This document shows positions 30,200 through 38,859 of a DNA stretch of 64,000 bases, piece by piece. The translations under genes and the position numbers were made by a program. Under the pieces are notes generated by a model, which saw only the letters and a program-made list of their open reading frames with translations, did not search any database and was not told the DNA's origin. Source of the DNA: Site-B1 sp963722665 (GTDB taxonomy: Bacteria; Bacteroidota; Bacteroidia; Flavobacteriales; Flavobacteriaceae); assembly GCA_963722665.1 (NCBI GenBank), contig CAVRNW010000020.1, positions 1 through 64,000 of the forward strand, in the 5' to 3' direction. How positions within the stretch are numbered: the stretch's first letter is position 1; every line of letters starts with the position of its first letter.

Positions 30200-30207
30200 A
30201 AATTTAT
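30200..30207 (-). promoter_or_regulatory. -7 box for ilvE
   Basis: On the minus strand TAAATTTG matches TAnnTTTG, about 20 bases before the ilvE ATG. Confidence 0.5.
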
Positions 30208-30262
30208 GCAATTATTGATTCATAAAAAACTGTATCTTCGTTACCTCTTAAATTATTACGAA

Positions 30263-30763
30263 ATGCAAAAACTTTTAACACTTTTATTTATAGGATTGTT
30301 ACTTTTTTCCTGTAAAAACGAATCGAAAAAAGAATCAGAAGCCATAATTAAACAAGAAATCTCTTATGCTTCATTTGGAAAAGAAATCATTGCAGACGAT
30401 GCAATTGCGGCATCTTCAATGATTCAACATTATGAAATTATGAAAGTTGGAGACAGCATTGACTCCAAAATCATTGGTAAGGTCAATGAAGTGTGTCAGT
30501 CTAAAGGATGTTGGATGAAAGTTGATCTTGATGATGGAAATATGGTTATGGTTAAATTCAAAGACTATGGCTTTTTTATGCCGAAGGATGTTGCCGGAAA
30601 GGAGGTTATTATTAATGGAAAAGCATTTGTTGAAGAAATGCCTGTTGATGAGCAACGACATTATGCCGAAGATGCCGGAAAAACTCCTGAAGAGATAGCA
30701 GCTATTACCGAATCTAAAAGAACATATTCTTTTGAGGCAGATGGTGTGCTTTTGATCCAATAA
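30263..30763 (+). CDS. DUF4920 family lipoprotein
   Basis: A 166 aa protein. The ATG at 30263 (MQKLLTLLFIGLLLFSCKNE) gives a proper lipobox LFSC; the reading frame is open upstream but those residues do not fit a signal peptide. The body has the DUF4920 pattern: ASFGKEI near 45, KIIGKVNEVCQSKGCWMKVD (a conserved Cys pair, CxxxGCW) and VMVKFKDYGFFMP. An OB-like fold that might bind metal or redox partners has been suggested by the Cys pair; that is inference. Its stop overlaps the mnmD start (TAATG). Confidence 0.85.
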   Translation: MQKLLTLLFIGLLLFSCKNESKKESEAIIKQEISYASFGKEIIADDAIAASSMIQHYEIMKVGDSIDSKIIGKVNEVCQSKGCWMKVDLDDGNMVMVKFKDYGFFMPKDVAGKEVIINGKAFVEEMPVDEQRHYAEDAGKTPEEIAAITESKRTYSFEADGVLLIQ

Positions 30764-31455
30764 TGAAGAGACAGATAATAGAAACTGCTGATGGCTCTAA
30801 GACCATCTTTTTACCGGATTGGAACGAGCATTACCATTCAAAACATGGAGCTGTTCAAGAGGCTTTGCATGTTTTTATTCAATCAGGTTTGCACCATTGT
30901 TATAAAATAAATCCAAAAGAAGACATTTCTATTCTTGAAATAGGATTTGGTACTGGACTGAATGCTTATTTAACGCTGTTAGAAGCTGTAAAGTTAGATC
31001 TTAAGATAGATTATACTGGGGTAGAAGCATATCCTGTCATCACTGAAGAGATTAAAAAACTTAATTATCCGCGAGTCATTTCTGGTTTACAGCAAGATAA
31101 ATTATTTGATTCTTTGCATACAGCAGATTGGGAATTGAAACATCAAATAACAAATAGATTTGCTATTACCAAACGACAACAATTCTTTAAAGATATTGAT
31201 GAGGTTGAAACTTACGACCTCATCTATTTTGATGCTTTTGGCCCTCGAGTTCAACCTGAATTATGGACAGAAGATATCTTAAACATCATGTACAAGGCAC
31301 TTAAACATAAAGGTGTGATTGTTACTTATTCAGCCAAGGGAAGTGTCCGCAGGTCAATGCAGCAAGTTGGTTTATCAGTTGAGAGACTCCCCGGACCTCC
31401 AGGAAAACGTGAAATGCTGAGAGCAACGAAGCATTCAGCGACTCCATTAAAATAG
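30763..31455 (+). CDS. mnmD: tRNA U34 5-methylaminomethyl methyltransferase
   Basis: SAM-dependent methyltransferase for the wobble uridine (nm5s2U34 to mnm5s2U34), the stand-alone counterpart of the MnmC N-terminal domain. The 230 aa product has YHSKHGAVQEALHVFI near residue 26, the SAM motif ILEIGFGTGLNAYL near 60 and DLIYFDAFGPRVQPELW near 150, ending LPGPPGKREMLRATK. The last residues (HSATPLK) come from a repeat unit that continues beyond the stop. It is translationally coupled to the DUF4920 gene. The overall family call is secure. Confidence 0.92.
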   Translation: MKRQIIETADGSKTIFLPDWNEHYHSKHGAVQEALHVFIQSGLHHCYKINPKEDISILEIGFGTGLNAYLTLLEAVKLDLKIDYTGVEAYPVITEEIKKLNYPRVISGLQQDKLFDSLHTADWELKHQITNRFAITKRQQFFKDIDEVETYDLIYFDAFGPRVQPELWTEDILNIMYKALKHKGVIVTYSAKGSVRRSMQQVGLSVERLPGPPGKREMLRATKHSATPLK

Positions 31456-31640
31456 CATTATTGAACTAAATGTTGCGTGCTTGCAAAGAAGTGTAACATT
31501 CAGAGACTCTCCTAAAATAATATTTTGTGCTAAATGCTGAGAGCAACGAAGCATTCAGCGAATCCAATAAAATAGCATTATTGAGCTAAATGTTGCGCGC
31601 AAAGAAAATAAGACTAACATAAATGCTGGGTGCTGTTAAA
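31412..31640 (+). repeat. Tandem array of degenerate 56-64 bp units running out of mnmD
   Basis: Units start with AAATG(C/T)TG at 31412, 31468, 31532, 31588 and 31621. Units 1 and 3 are 56 bases each and, extended to 69 bases (31412-31480 and 31532-31600, offset exactly 120), differ at only about four positions. Units 2 and 4 are more diverged or shorter. Each full unit contains a small palindrome (AATGCT...AGCATT, GCTGA...TCAGC). The first unit codes for the C-terminus of MnmD; the rest are intergenic. Confidence 0.75.
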
Positions 31641-31740
31641 AATTTAAACACCAAGTTAAATTCTAGTTAATTCTGTTAAACCTAACTTAAAGCACAATCA
31701 TTCAATAGTGCTTATTCGTAAATTTACTCAAAATTGCAGT

Positions 31741-32643
31741 ATGAAAGTATTAATTACGGGTGCCACAGGATTAATTGGTGAAAAACTAACAAAACTTTGC
31801 CATCAAAAAGGGTGGGCCGTAAACTACTTATCTACAAGTAAAAATAAACTACAGGATAAAAAAGACTATAAAGGATTTTACTGGGATCCTAAAAATGGTG
31901 AAATAGATGATTTGGCATTAAAAGGAGTAGATGCCATCTTTCATTTGGTTGGAGCGAGTATTGCAAATCGTTGGACATCCGACTATAAAAAAGAGATAAT
32001 TTCCAGCAGAACAGTCACTACTCGATTATTGCTTAAAACCATTAAAAAAAATAATTATCCAATAAAAAAGATCGTCTCAGCGAGTGCTATTGGTATTTAT
32101 CCAACTTCATTTACCAACTACTACAATGAAGATTTTAAAGATATTAATCAAAGTTTTTTAGGTGAGGTTGTTAATAAATGGGAGAATGAAGTTGATGCTT
32201 TTTCAAGCCTGGATATTGATCTGGTGAAACTGAGGATCGGAATTGTATTAAGTGAGAAGGCAGGTGCTTTGACTAAAATGATGCAACCTATAAAATATGG
32301 TGTTGGATCTGTATTTGGTAGTGGAAATCAATGGCAATCATGGATTCATATTGATGATCTAGCCGCTATGTTCATTTTTGTAATGGAAAAGGATATTTCA
32401 GGAGTTGTCAATGGTGTAGCTCCTAATCCGGTAACAAATGAAGAACTTACTAAGGCCATTGCCAAGCAGGTAAAAAGTCCTTTGATCTTACCCAATTTAC
32501 CTAAAGCTGTACTTAGTTTAATATTGGGAGAAATGCACATCGTTCTATTTGAAAGTCAAAGGGTTTGTTCGAAAAAAATTGAAAACCTGGGTTTCGAATT
32601 CAGATATCCTAATTTGAAACCAGCATTGGATAATCTTTTATAG
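31741..32643 (+). CDS. TIGR01777 family NAD(P)-dependent epimerase
   Basis: Rossmann-fold protein of 300 aa, extended-SDR type. The ATG at 31741 (MKVLITGATGLIGEKL) puts the nucleotide-binding GATGLIG at the N-terminus; the frame is open upstream but gives an unlikely leader. Typical TIGR01777 features are SSRTVTTRLLLKTI, VSASAIGIYP, KLRIGIVLSEKAGAL and SWIHIDDLAAMF. The family includes the so-called SulA-like YfcH proteins; the substrate is unknown. Confidence 0.9.
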   Translation: MKVLITGATGLIGEKLTKLCHQKGWAVNYLSTSKNKLQDKKDYKGFYWDPKNGEIDDLALKGVDAIFHLVGASIANRWTSDYKKEIISSRTVTTRLLLKTIKKNNYPIKKIVSASAIGIYPTSFTNYYNEDFKDINQSFLGEVVNKWENEVDAFSSLDIDLVKLRIGIVLSEKAGALTKMMQPIKYGVGSVFGSGNQWQSWIHIDDLAAMFIFVMEKDISGVVNGVAPNPVTNEELTKAIAKQVKSPLILPNLPKAVLSLILGEMHIVLFESQRVCSKKIENLGFEFRYPNLKPALDNLL

Positions 32644-33005
32644 GTAATCTTGATAAAGACCATTGCCACAATTCCCTGTCTTTCTCATCAATAATTTCTT
32701 TTACGATATTGAAGCCACACTTTATTAATTCATTAACAGAAGGATTTTCTATAGCTTAAGCGTTGACTTAAGGTAATTATCTTACTTATTTATAATTGCT
32801 ATTTCAATTTATAGCTTAACCATTTCCGTAGGAATTCCCAAGTTCCTGCTACGGTTTGGAAATTCATATCTTATTTCCACTTCTTTGGCCTTAGATTATG
32901 TTAATTAGTTTTAATCTATTGATATTGGACATATTTTCAATACAAAAAAACCACTCATTCCGAAACGCCGGGTGAGTGGTTTTAAATACTAATAAAATTA
33001 GTTTA
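32644..33005. other. Gene-free stretch with possible gene debris
   Basis: No complete gene is visible in these 362 bases. On the minus strand 32655-32755 reads protein-like (NELIKCGFNIVKEII then DEKDRELWQWSLSRL) between stops, and 32815-32895 reads AKEVEIRYEFPNRSRNLGIP and ends TEMVKL-stop. Both lack starts. The second overlaps an imperfect palindrome (CCGTAG...CTACGG, about 32827-32855). TATAGCTTAA occurs twice. These may be remnants of lost genes or a mobile repeat; low confidence. Confidence 0.3.
32943..32983 (-). terminator. Terminator for the yceI gene
   Basis: On the minus strand AAAACCACTCA pairs with TGAGTGGTTTT, followed by T. It lies 23 bases beyond the yceI-like stop. Confidence 0.8.
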
Positions 33006-33662
33006 TTAAGATTTTTGCCCTTTAAGTGTGATCTTCAATTCGATGTCATCATTAATGAACTTATCACCTAAATTATCAAAGAAAGACTTAGAACCATATT
33101 GAACATCCCACTTGGAACGGTCAATTACAAACACTTCACTTGTAATTGTAAAGTTATCTTCGTCAGAAGAAACAACTACTGGGAATGTCACGTTATTTTT
33201 CTTTTCTTTTAGTGTTAAATTACCTGAAAGCATTGTTTTTCCTTCTTTTTCTTCAAATCCGGTTACTTCAAATGCAGCACTTGGATATTGTTCAACATCA
33301 AAAAAGTCAGGGCTTTTAAGATGACCGACTAGTTTAGCATTGTTTTTATCATCCATAGGCATATCCAAATTCACTATTGAATTCATATCAATTAAAAATG
33401 AACCACTTTCTACTTTACCGTTGTTTACAGTGAACACACCACTATCCATTCCTATTGTGCCATTGTGCTTTCCGGTTGGCTTAAATCCTGTCCATTCAAT
33501 CGAGGATTCTGTTGTATTTGCCATATATTTAACAGATTGCAATTGTGCTTGTGCAGCCGCTTCTGCAGCTGTTGTTTCAGCTTCCTTAGCTTTATCTTTA
33601 CAAGCAACAAGTGTAGCCGCAATTGCAAAAATTGTTAAAACATTTAAAATTCTTTTTTTCAT
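33006..33662 (-). CDS. YceI family lipoprotein
   Basis: A 218 aa lipocalin-like protein that in its family binds isoprenoid-type lipids in the periplasm. It has a signal peptide with lipobox TLVACKDK, then an Ala/Glu-rich linker (residues 25-45), and the YceI domain: SSIEWTGFKPTGKHNGTIG, GSFLIDMNSI, HLKSPDFFDVEQYPSAAFEV and KWDVQYGSKSFFDNLGDKFI. A TAnnTTTG box lies upstream on its strand and a terminator downstream, so it is a single-gene unit divergent from grpE. Confidence 0.93.
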   Translation of the reverse strand: MKKRILNVLTIFAIAATLVACKDKAKEAETTAAEAAAQAQLQSVKYMANTTESSIEWTGFKPTGKHNGTIGMDSGVFTVNNGKVESGSFLIDMNSIVNLDMPMDDKNNAKLVGHLKSPDFFDVEQYPSAAFEVTGFEEKEGKTMLSGNLTLKEKKNNVTFPVVVSSDEDNFTITSEVFVIDRSKWDVQYGSKSFFDNLGDKFINDDIELKITLKGQKS

Positions 33663-33694
33663 TTTTTTTAGGTTTGTGTTATTATTTTGTGGCG

Positions 33695-33702
33695 CAAAAA
33701 TA
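33695..33702 (-). promoter_or_regulatory. -7 box for the yceI gene
   Basis: Minus-strand TATTTTTG matches TAnnTTTG about 32 bases before the YceI start codon. Confidence 0.5.
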
Positions 33703-33784
33703 GTAAAACAGCAAGTAATAATGGAGAGTAATAAAAAATTTAAGTTTTTTTTATGACATTATGACATTTTAATAATAATGGCAG

Positions 33785-33792
33785 TACTTTTG
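33785..33792 (+). promoter_or_regulatory. -7 box for grpE-dnaJ
   Basis: TACTTTTG matches TAnnTTTG about 38 bases before the grpE ATG. Just upstream the string ATGACATT occurs twice (about 33752-33768), of unknown meaning. No CIRCE-type inverted repeat was seen. Confidence 0.45.
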
Positions 33793-33830
33793 CCAACTAG
33801 AAAATAGTATGTCAAAAAAACGATTATAAA

Positions 33831-34373
33831 ATGAGTAAAAAAGATAATAAAGAGGATTTAATGGAAGAACAGGAAATTGCTCAGGAGGCTCAGGACTTAA
33901 ATGAAGAGCATTCGGAAAAATCTGCAGAGGATCAATTAAAGGAAGAATTGGGTAAAGAAAAAGATAAATTTTTACGCCTTTTTGCTGAATTTGAAAATTA
34001 TAAAAAAAGAACAACAAAAGAGCGAATTGAATTATTTAAGACGGCAAGTGAAGATGTCATGAAGTCATTACTTCCTATTTTAGATGATTTTGAAAGGGCA
34101 TTAGCACATATTGAAGACGATAAGGAAGCTGAAGACCTAAGAAAAGGAGTCCTGCTAATTTATCAAAAGCTATTATCAACTTTGGAGCAAAAAGGGCTTC
34201 AAGTTATTAAAGTGAAAGAAGGGGACATATTTGATGCCGAAGACCATGAAGCGGTAACTCAAATTCCAGCACCAAACAAAAAAATGAAAGGGAAAATTAT
34301 GGATATAGTTGAAAAGGGATATAAATTAGGAGATAAGGTGATCCGTTTTCCAAAAGTTGTTATCGGACATTAA
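33831..34373 (+). CDS. grpE: Nucleotide exchange factor GrpE
   Basis: Co-chaperone releasing ADP from DnaK. The 180 aa product has an acidic N-terminal tail, a long coiled-coil helix (about 40-95, with KDKFLRLFAEFENYKKRTTKER) and the C-terminal beta-domain (EGDIFDAEDHEAVTQIP, KGYKLGDKVIRFPKVVIG). Dimerising helix and beta-wing are complete. dnaJ follows after about 50 bases, so both probably form one heat-shock transcription unit. dnaK is not in the window. Confidence 0.95.
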   Translation: MSKKDNKEDLMEEQEIAQEAQDLNEEHSEKSAEDQLKEELGKEKDKFLRLFAEFENYKKRTTKERIELFKTASEDVMKSLLPILDDFERALAHIEDDKEAEDLRKGVLLIYQKLLSTLEQKGLQVIKVKEGDIFDAEDHEAVTQIPAPNKKMKGKIMDIVEKGYKLGDKVIRFPKVVIGH

Positions 34374-34425
34374 TCTTAAGTTTTTTAATTTAAAAACTTA
34401 AAAGAATAAACTTTTATAAAGCATA

Positions 34426-35550
34426 ATGGCAAAACGAGATTATTACGAAATATTGGGAATATCAAAAGGTGCTTCCGCTGCAGAAATAAAAAAGGCTTAT
34501 AGAAAAAAAGCCATTGAATATCATCCTGATAAAAACCCGAATGATAAAACAGCCGAAGCAAAATTCAAAGAAGCGGCTGAAGCCTACGAGGTTTTAAGTA
34601 ACCCAGATAAAAAAGCACGTTATGATCAATTTGGTCATCAGGCGTTTGATGGTGCAGGTGGTTTTGGTGGAGGAGGAATGAATATGGAGGACATATTCAG
34701 TCAGTTTGGTGATATTTTCGGAGGTGCCTTTGGGGGTGGTGGATTTTCTGGTTTTGGAGGTGGATTTGGTGGCGGCCAAAGAATGGTAAAAGGAAGTAAT
34801 TTAAGGATTCGAGTTAAATTATCCTTGGAAGATATAGCAAATGGTGTTGAAAAGAAAGTCAAGGTAAGACGAAAAGTTCAGGCTCCGGGAACAACATATA
34901 GTACTTGTTCAAGTTGTAATGGAAGTGGTCAAGTAACCAGAATTACAAATACTATTTTAGGCAGAATGCAAACTGCTTCATCCTGTCCATCTTGTGGTGG
35001 TGCGGGCCAAACTATAAAGAACAGGCCATCTGAGGCTGATGCGCAAGGGTTAAAAATTTCTGAAGAAACTGTGTCAGTTAAGATACCGGCAGGAGTAGTG
35101 GATGGAATGCAACTTAAAGTAAGTGGCAAAGGGAATGAAGCTCCTGGAAATGGAATTGCCGGAGACCTTTTAGTAGCTATAGAAGAAGAGAAACATCCTA
35201 CCTTGCAGCGCGAAGGAGACAACTTACATTATGATTTATATATAAGTATATCTGATGCCTCTTTAGGGGGTTCAAAAGAAATTGATACAGTAACAGGAAA
35301 AGTTAGAATAAAAATTGAGGCTGGAGTTCAGTCAGGTAAAATTTTACGTCTGCGAGGAAAAGGAATACCAAGCATAAATGGTTACGGAAAGGGTGACTTA
35401 CTAGTGCATATTAATGTATGGACACCTAAAAAATTATCAAAGGCCCAAAAGGAATTCTTTGAAAGTATGCAAAACGATGAAAACTTTATTCCTAGGCCGG
35501 AAGTTGGAGATAAATCTTTTTTTGAAAAAGTTAAAGATATGTTTTCATAA
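34426..35550 (+). CDS. dnaJ: Chaperone DnaJ with a two-motif zinc domain
   Basis: Hsp40 co-chaperone stimulating DnaK ATPase. The J domain (residues 1-70) has the HPD motif in YHPDKNPND, then a Gly/Phe-rich linker (about 75-120), a zinc region and the C-terminal substrate-binding domains (GDLLVAIEEEKHPTLQREGD, LRGKGIPS). Only two CxxCxGxG motifs are present (CSSCNGSG and CPSCGGAG) in place of the usual four, so probably a single zinc site. Length, 374 aa, is otherwise normal. The reduced zinc domain seems usual for this lineage. Downstream of grpE. Confidence 0.95.
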   Translation: MAKRDYYEILGISKGASAAEIKKAYRKKAIEYHPDKNPNDKTAEAKFKEAAEAYEVLSNPDKKARYDQFGHQAFDGAGGFGGGGMNMEDIFSQFGDIFGGAFGGGGFSGFGGGFGGGQRMVKGSNLRIRVKLSLEDIANGVEKKVKVRRKVQAPGTTYSTCSSCNGSGQVTRITNTILGRMQTASSCPSCGGAGQTIKNRPSEADAQGLKISEETVSVKIPAGVVDGMQLKVSGKGNEAPGNGIAGDLLVAIEEEKHPTLQREGDNLHYDLYISISDASLGGSKEIDTVTGKVRIKIEAGVQSGKILRLRGKGIPSINGYGKGDLLVHINVWTPKKLSKAQKEFFESMQNDENFIPRPEVGDKSFFEKVKDMFS

Positions 35551-35636
35551 ATTAATTCTATTTTAATAAAAAGTAGTATATTTGATATATCACTAATAAT
35601 TATTAGTGGTATTTTTCTTTTTCATAGCAATTTTTT

Positions 35637-35676
35637 CCCATCCTTAAAACTTGTTTTAAGGGTGGGTTTTGTTTTT
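35637..35676 (+). terminator. Terminator after dnaJ
   Basis: CCCATCCTTAAAA (35637-35649) pairs with TTTTAAGGGTGGG (35654-35666), followed by TTTTGTTTTT. A smaller palindrome (CACTAATAATTATTAGTG) lies just before it at 35591-35608. Confidence 0.88.
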
Positions 35677-35761
35677 AATTGAATAATTATTTAATTCATA
35701 ACTTACCTATTACAACAATTAATATCTTTACACACTTTATATAGAATATTAAAATATCCAA

Positions 35762-36688
35762 ATGAATAATTTGCTTGTAGTTAACTCAGTCTCTAAGAAC
35801 TTTGGAGATTTTACTGCCTTGAATAATGTATCGATTGATGTCCCAAAGGGAAGTGTTTTTGGATTATTAGGGCCAAATGGTGCAGGAAAAACGACATTGA
35901 TCAGGATCATTAACCAAATTACTATGCCTGATACTGGCTTTATAGAACTGGATGGCGAACCGCTTCAAGCTCATCATATACGTGATATAGGTTATTTGCC
36001 GGAAGAAAGAGGTTTATATAGAACCATGAAAGTTGGAGAACAAGCATTATATTTAGCGCAATTGAAGGGATTGAGTCATCGGGAGGCCAAAACAAGGCTA
36101 AAATGGTGGTTTGATCGATTGGAAATTGGAGATTGGTGGAATAAAAAAATACACGAACTTTCAAAGGGGATGGCTCAAAAAGTACAGTTTATTGTAACCG
36201 TTTTGCATCAACCAAAATTATTGATCTTTGATGAACCATTTTCCGGGTTTGACCCAATAAATGCCAGTTTAATAAAGGATGAAATTTTAAGATTAAGAGA
36301 CGAAGGAGCAACAGTTATTTTTTCTACTCACAGAATGGAATCTGTGGAACAGATGTGTGATCATATAGCTCTATTGCATGAGAGTAATAAGATACTTGAT
36401 GGGAAATTAATGGATATAAAAAGACAATATAAATCAAATACATTTGAAGTAGGACTGGATTCGAATGACAAAGGGAAATTGGAATCAGAATTGAATTCAA
36501 AGTTTATCATAACTCCTGCCAATTTTAGAACTATTGGGCATGAATTAAAACTAAATATTAGTTTGAAAAACGGAGAATCTCCAAATGAACTTTTAAACTA
36601 TTTAACAAAAAAGGCATCAGTAAATCATTTTGTTGAAGTTATACCCAGCGCAAATGATATTTTCATAAAAGCTGTTAAAGAAAGTTAA
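35762..36688 (+). CDS. ABC exporter ATP-binding protein
   Basis: ATPase subunit of an ABC-2 type exporter, 308 aa. Walker A is GPNGAGKTT near residue 38, the signature is ELSKGMAQKVQ near 133, Walker B is LLIFDEPFSGFD, and the switch His is in FSTHRMESVEQM. The C-terminal 80 residues are the DUF4162-type extension seen in NatA-like proteins. The permease gene follows after 4 bases. Substrate unknown; Na+ or antibiotic export is typical for related systems. Confidence 0.92.
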   Translation: MNNLLVVNSVSKNFGDFTALNNVSIDVPKGSVFGLLGPNGAGKTTLIRIINQITMPDTGFIELDGEPLQAHHIRDIGYLPEERGLYRTMKVGEQALYLAQLKGLSHREAKTRLKWWFDRLEIGDWWNKKIHELSKGMAQKVQFIVTVLHQPKLLIFDEPFSGFDPINASLIKDEILRLRDEGATVIFSTHRMESVEQMCDHIALLHESNKILDGKLMDIKRQYKSNTFEVGLDSNDKGKLESELNSKFIITPANFRTIGHELKLNISLKNGESPNELLNYLTKKASVNHFVEVIPSANDIFIKAVKES

Positions 36689-36692
36689 GGAT

Positions 36693-38021
36693 ATGGGATC
36701 AAAAAATATTAATCATTTGCCACTTATAATTAAAAGGGAATACCTGACCAAGGTTAAGAATAAGTCCTTTATTGTAATGACTGTTTTGAGTCCGATTATT
36801 ATGATTGCCATAGTAGCTTTAGTTGCCTATCTGTCGCAGCTTAACAACAATAAGATCAAAACAATTTCGGTATTGGACGAGTCCGGATTGGTACAGGATA
36901 TCTTTACAGATAGTGATCATACCAAATATATTATACTGGAAAATGTGACCTTGGACACTGCAAAGGAAATAGTTGAACAAGGAGAACAAGTCGGACTTCT
37001 TTATATTGGTAATAATGAAAATATTAAAGATTTATCCGAATCAGTTAAATTTTATTCTAAAGATGCTCCATCCTTTACGATCATGGCTGCTCTGGAGGCT
37101 AAGATAGGAAGAAGATTAACAGATCTGAATCTTGAGAATGAAGGCGTAAATATTGATCAAATAAAAGCCTCAACAATCAACATTGATATTAATCAGGAAA
37201 GTTATACTGGTCAAAAAACCTCAAAAATTGATAATATCTTTAAACTTATTTTTGGCGGATTGGCGGGTTATCTTTTGTTTATGTTTATTATTATCTATGG
37301 AAATATGATCATGCGCAGTGTGATTGAAGAAAAAACAAGCCGAATTATTGAAATTATTATTTCATCAGTAAAACCTGTTCAATTAATGCTTGGTAAAATT
37401 ATAGGCACATCGCTGGCCGGAGTAACTCAATTTATAATTTGGATTATTCTTGGGGGAGTTTTGTTATCGATAGTATCAGCCATTTTTGGAATTGATCTAA
37501 TGAATACTTCAATGCCAGATCAGGAAATAATGCAACAGGCATTGGAAAATTCTGATGTGAACTCACAGATGGAAGCCGCCAAAGCAGCATTTTTTAACCT
37601 TCCAATTCTAAACCTAGTCATTGCATTCATTATATTCTTTATTGGTGGCTATTTGCTATATAGTTCATTATATGCCGCTATAGGCGCAGCTGTTGACAAT
37701 GAAACAGATACTCAGCAATTTTTACTACCTATAATCATGCCTTTGGTAATTGCGGTTTATGTAGGCCTTTTTACTGTTATTGAGGACCCTCACGGAACCG
37801 TATCAACCGTGTTTTCTTTTATACCGTTAACCTCTCCCGTTGTGATGTTAATGAGAATTCCATTTGGAGTTCCTATTTGGCAACAGGCCATATCCGTATT
37901 GTTATTGGTTGGTAGTTTTATGTTCACAGTTTGGTTTGCAGCTAAAATTTATAGGGTAGGTATTTTAATGTATGGTAAAAAACCTAGTTATAAAGAGTTG
38001 TTTAAATGGTTAAAATATTAG
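36693..38021 (+). CDS. ABC-2 type exporter permease (NatB-like)
   Basis: A 442 aa inner-membrane protein with an N-terminal membrane anchor (residues 25-50), a large periplasmic part (about 55-175) and five or six C-terminal membrane segments (about 185 on: GGLAGYLLFMFIIIYGNMIM; then GTSLAGVTQFIIWIILG). EEKTSRIIEIIISSVKP between helices is the hallmark of ABC-2/NatB permeases. Cotranscribed with the ATPase upstream and MscS downstream by 3-4 base gaps. Confidence 0.92.
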   Translation: MGSKNINHLPLIIKREYLTKVKNKSFIVMTVLSPIIMIAIVALVAYLSQLNNNKIKTISVLDESGLVQDIFTDSDHTKYIILENVTLDTAKEIVEQGEQVGLLYIGNNENIKDLSESVKFYSKDAPSFTIMAALEAKIGRRLTDLNLENEGVNIDQIKASTINIDINQESYTGQKTSKIDNIFKLIFGGLAGYLLFMFIIIYGNMIMRSVIEEKTSRIIEIIISSVKPVQLMLGKIIGTSLAGVTQFIIWIILGGVLLSIVSAIFGIDLMNTSMPDQEIMQQALENSDVNSQMEAAKAAFFNLPILNLVIAFIIFFIGGYLLYSSLYAAIGAAVDNETDTQQFLLPIIMPLVIAVYVGLFTVIEDPHGTVSTVFSFIPLTSPVVMLMRIPFGVPIWQQAISVLLLVGSFMFTVWFAAKIYRVGILMYGKKPSYKELFKWLKY

Positions 38022-38024
38022 ATC

Positions 38025-38849
38025 ATGAATGAACTAAGGGAATTTTTAAATACAACGTTTCAAGTATCAGAAAATATATCTATTAGCTTTAAAGATATTT
38101 TGGTTTTAATTATAGTTTTATTTTTTGCTAATATTTTAATGGCTTTTGTTAGGAGGATAATTACAAGGAAAATGCCGCATGATGATGCTAAAAAATTCAG
38201 AGCCGTGTTTTCTTATGTTAGATGGTTAATTTATGTTACCATTGTTCTCATAACTTTTCATGCCTTAGGAGTAAATTTAAGTGGGATATTGGCAGCCTCA
38301 GCGGCTTTGCTGATAGGTATAGGTCTTGCATTGCAAACACTGTTTCAGGATATAATCTCTGGTGTATTTATTTTGGTTGATCAAACAGTTCACGTAGGTG
38401 ATATAATAGAAATTGAAGGTAAAGTGGGTCGGGTTGAAGAAATTAAATTAAGAACTACCAGAGCGGTGACGATAGACAATAAGGTGTTAGTTATACCTAA
38501 TCATCTGTATCTTGCGAATAGTCTATATAACTGGACTCAAAATGGAACAACAACAAGGGAAAGCGTTGAAGTAGGAGTTGCCTATGGAAGTGATGTTCAA
38601 AAAGTAAAATCTTTGCTGTTAGAAGCTGCAAACAATAATGCCAATGTTTTAAAAACCCCGCCTCCTACGGTTCAATTTACAAATTTTGGTGATAGTTCAT
38701 TAAACTTCAAACTTATAGTAACTTTGAACGACAGTTTTCAGGCAGGAGTACCTAAGAGTGATCTTCGTTTTGAAATAGACAGGTTATTTAGGGAAAATAA
38801 TATTACAATTCCATTCCCTCAAAGAGATATTCATATAATTCAGAAATAA
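38025..38849 (+). CDS. mscS: Small-conductance mechanosensitive channel, MscS family
   Basis: Membrane channel opening under osmotic down-shock. The 274 aa protein has three transmembrane helices (about 22-45, 60-85, 90-115), the pore helix rich in Ala and Gly (SGILAASAALLIGIGLALQ), then the beta-domain signature LFQDIISGVFILVDQ, GDIIEIEGKVGRVEEIKLR and PNHLYLANSLYNW. It sits in an operon with the ABC exporter and the REC-AAA+ protein; a link to envelope stress is inference. Confidence 0.92.
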   Translation: MNELREFLNTTFQVSENISISFKDILVLIIVLFFANILMAFVRRIITRKMPHDDAKKFRAVFSYVRWLIYVTIVLITFHALGVNLSGILAASAALLIGIGLALQTLFQDIISGVFILVDQTVHVGDIIEIEGKVGRVEEIKLRTTRAVTIDNKVLVIPNHLYLANSLYNWTQNGTTTRESVEVGVAYGSDVQKVKSLLLEAANNNANVLKTPPPTVQFTNFGDSSLNFKLIVTLNDSFQAGVPKSDLRFEIDRLFRENNITIPFPQRDIHIIQK

Positions 38850-38859
38850 AAATAATTAA

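Noticed and set aside
34594..35222. Minus-strand frames inside dnaJ
   Set aside because: These are shadows of a highly conserved gene.
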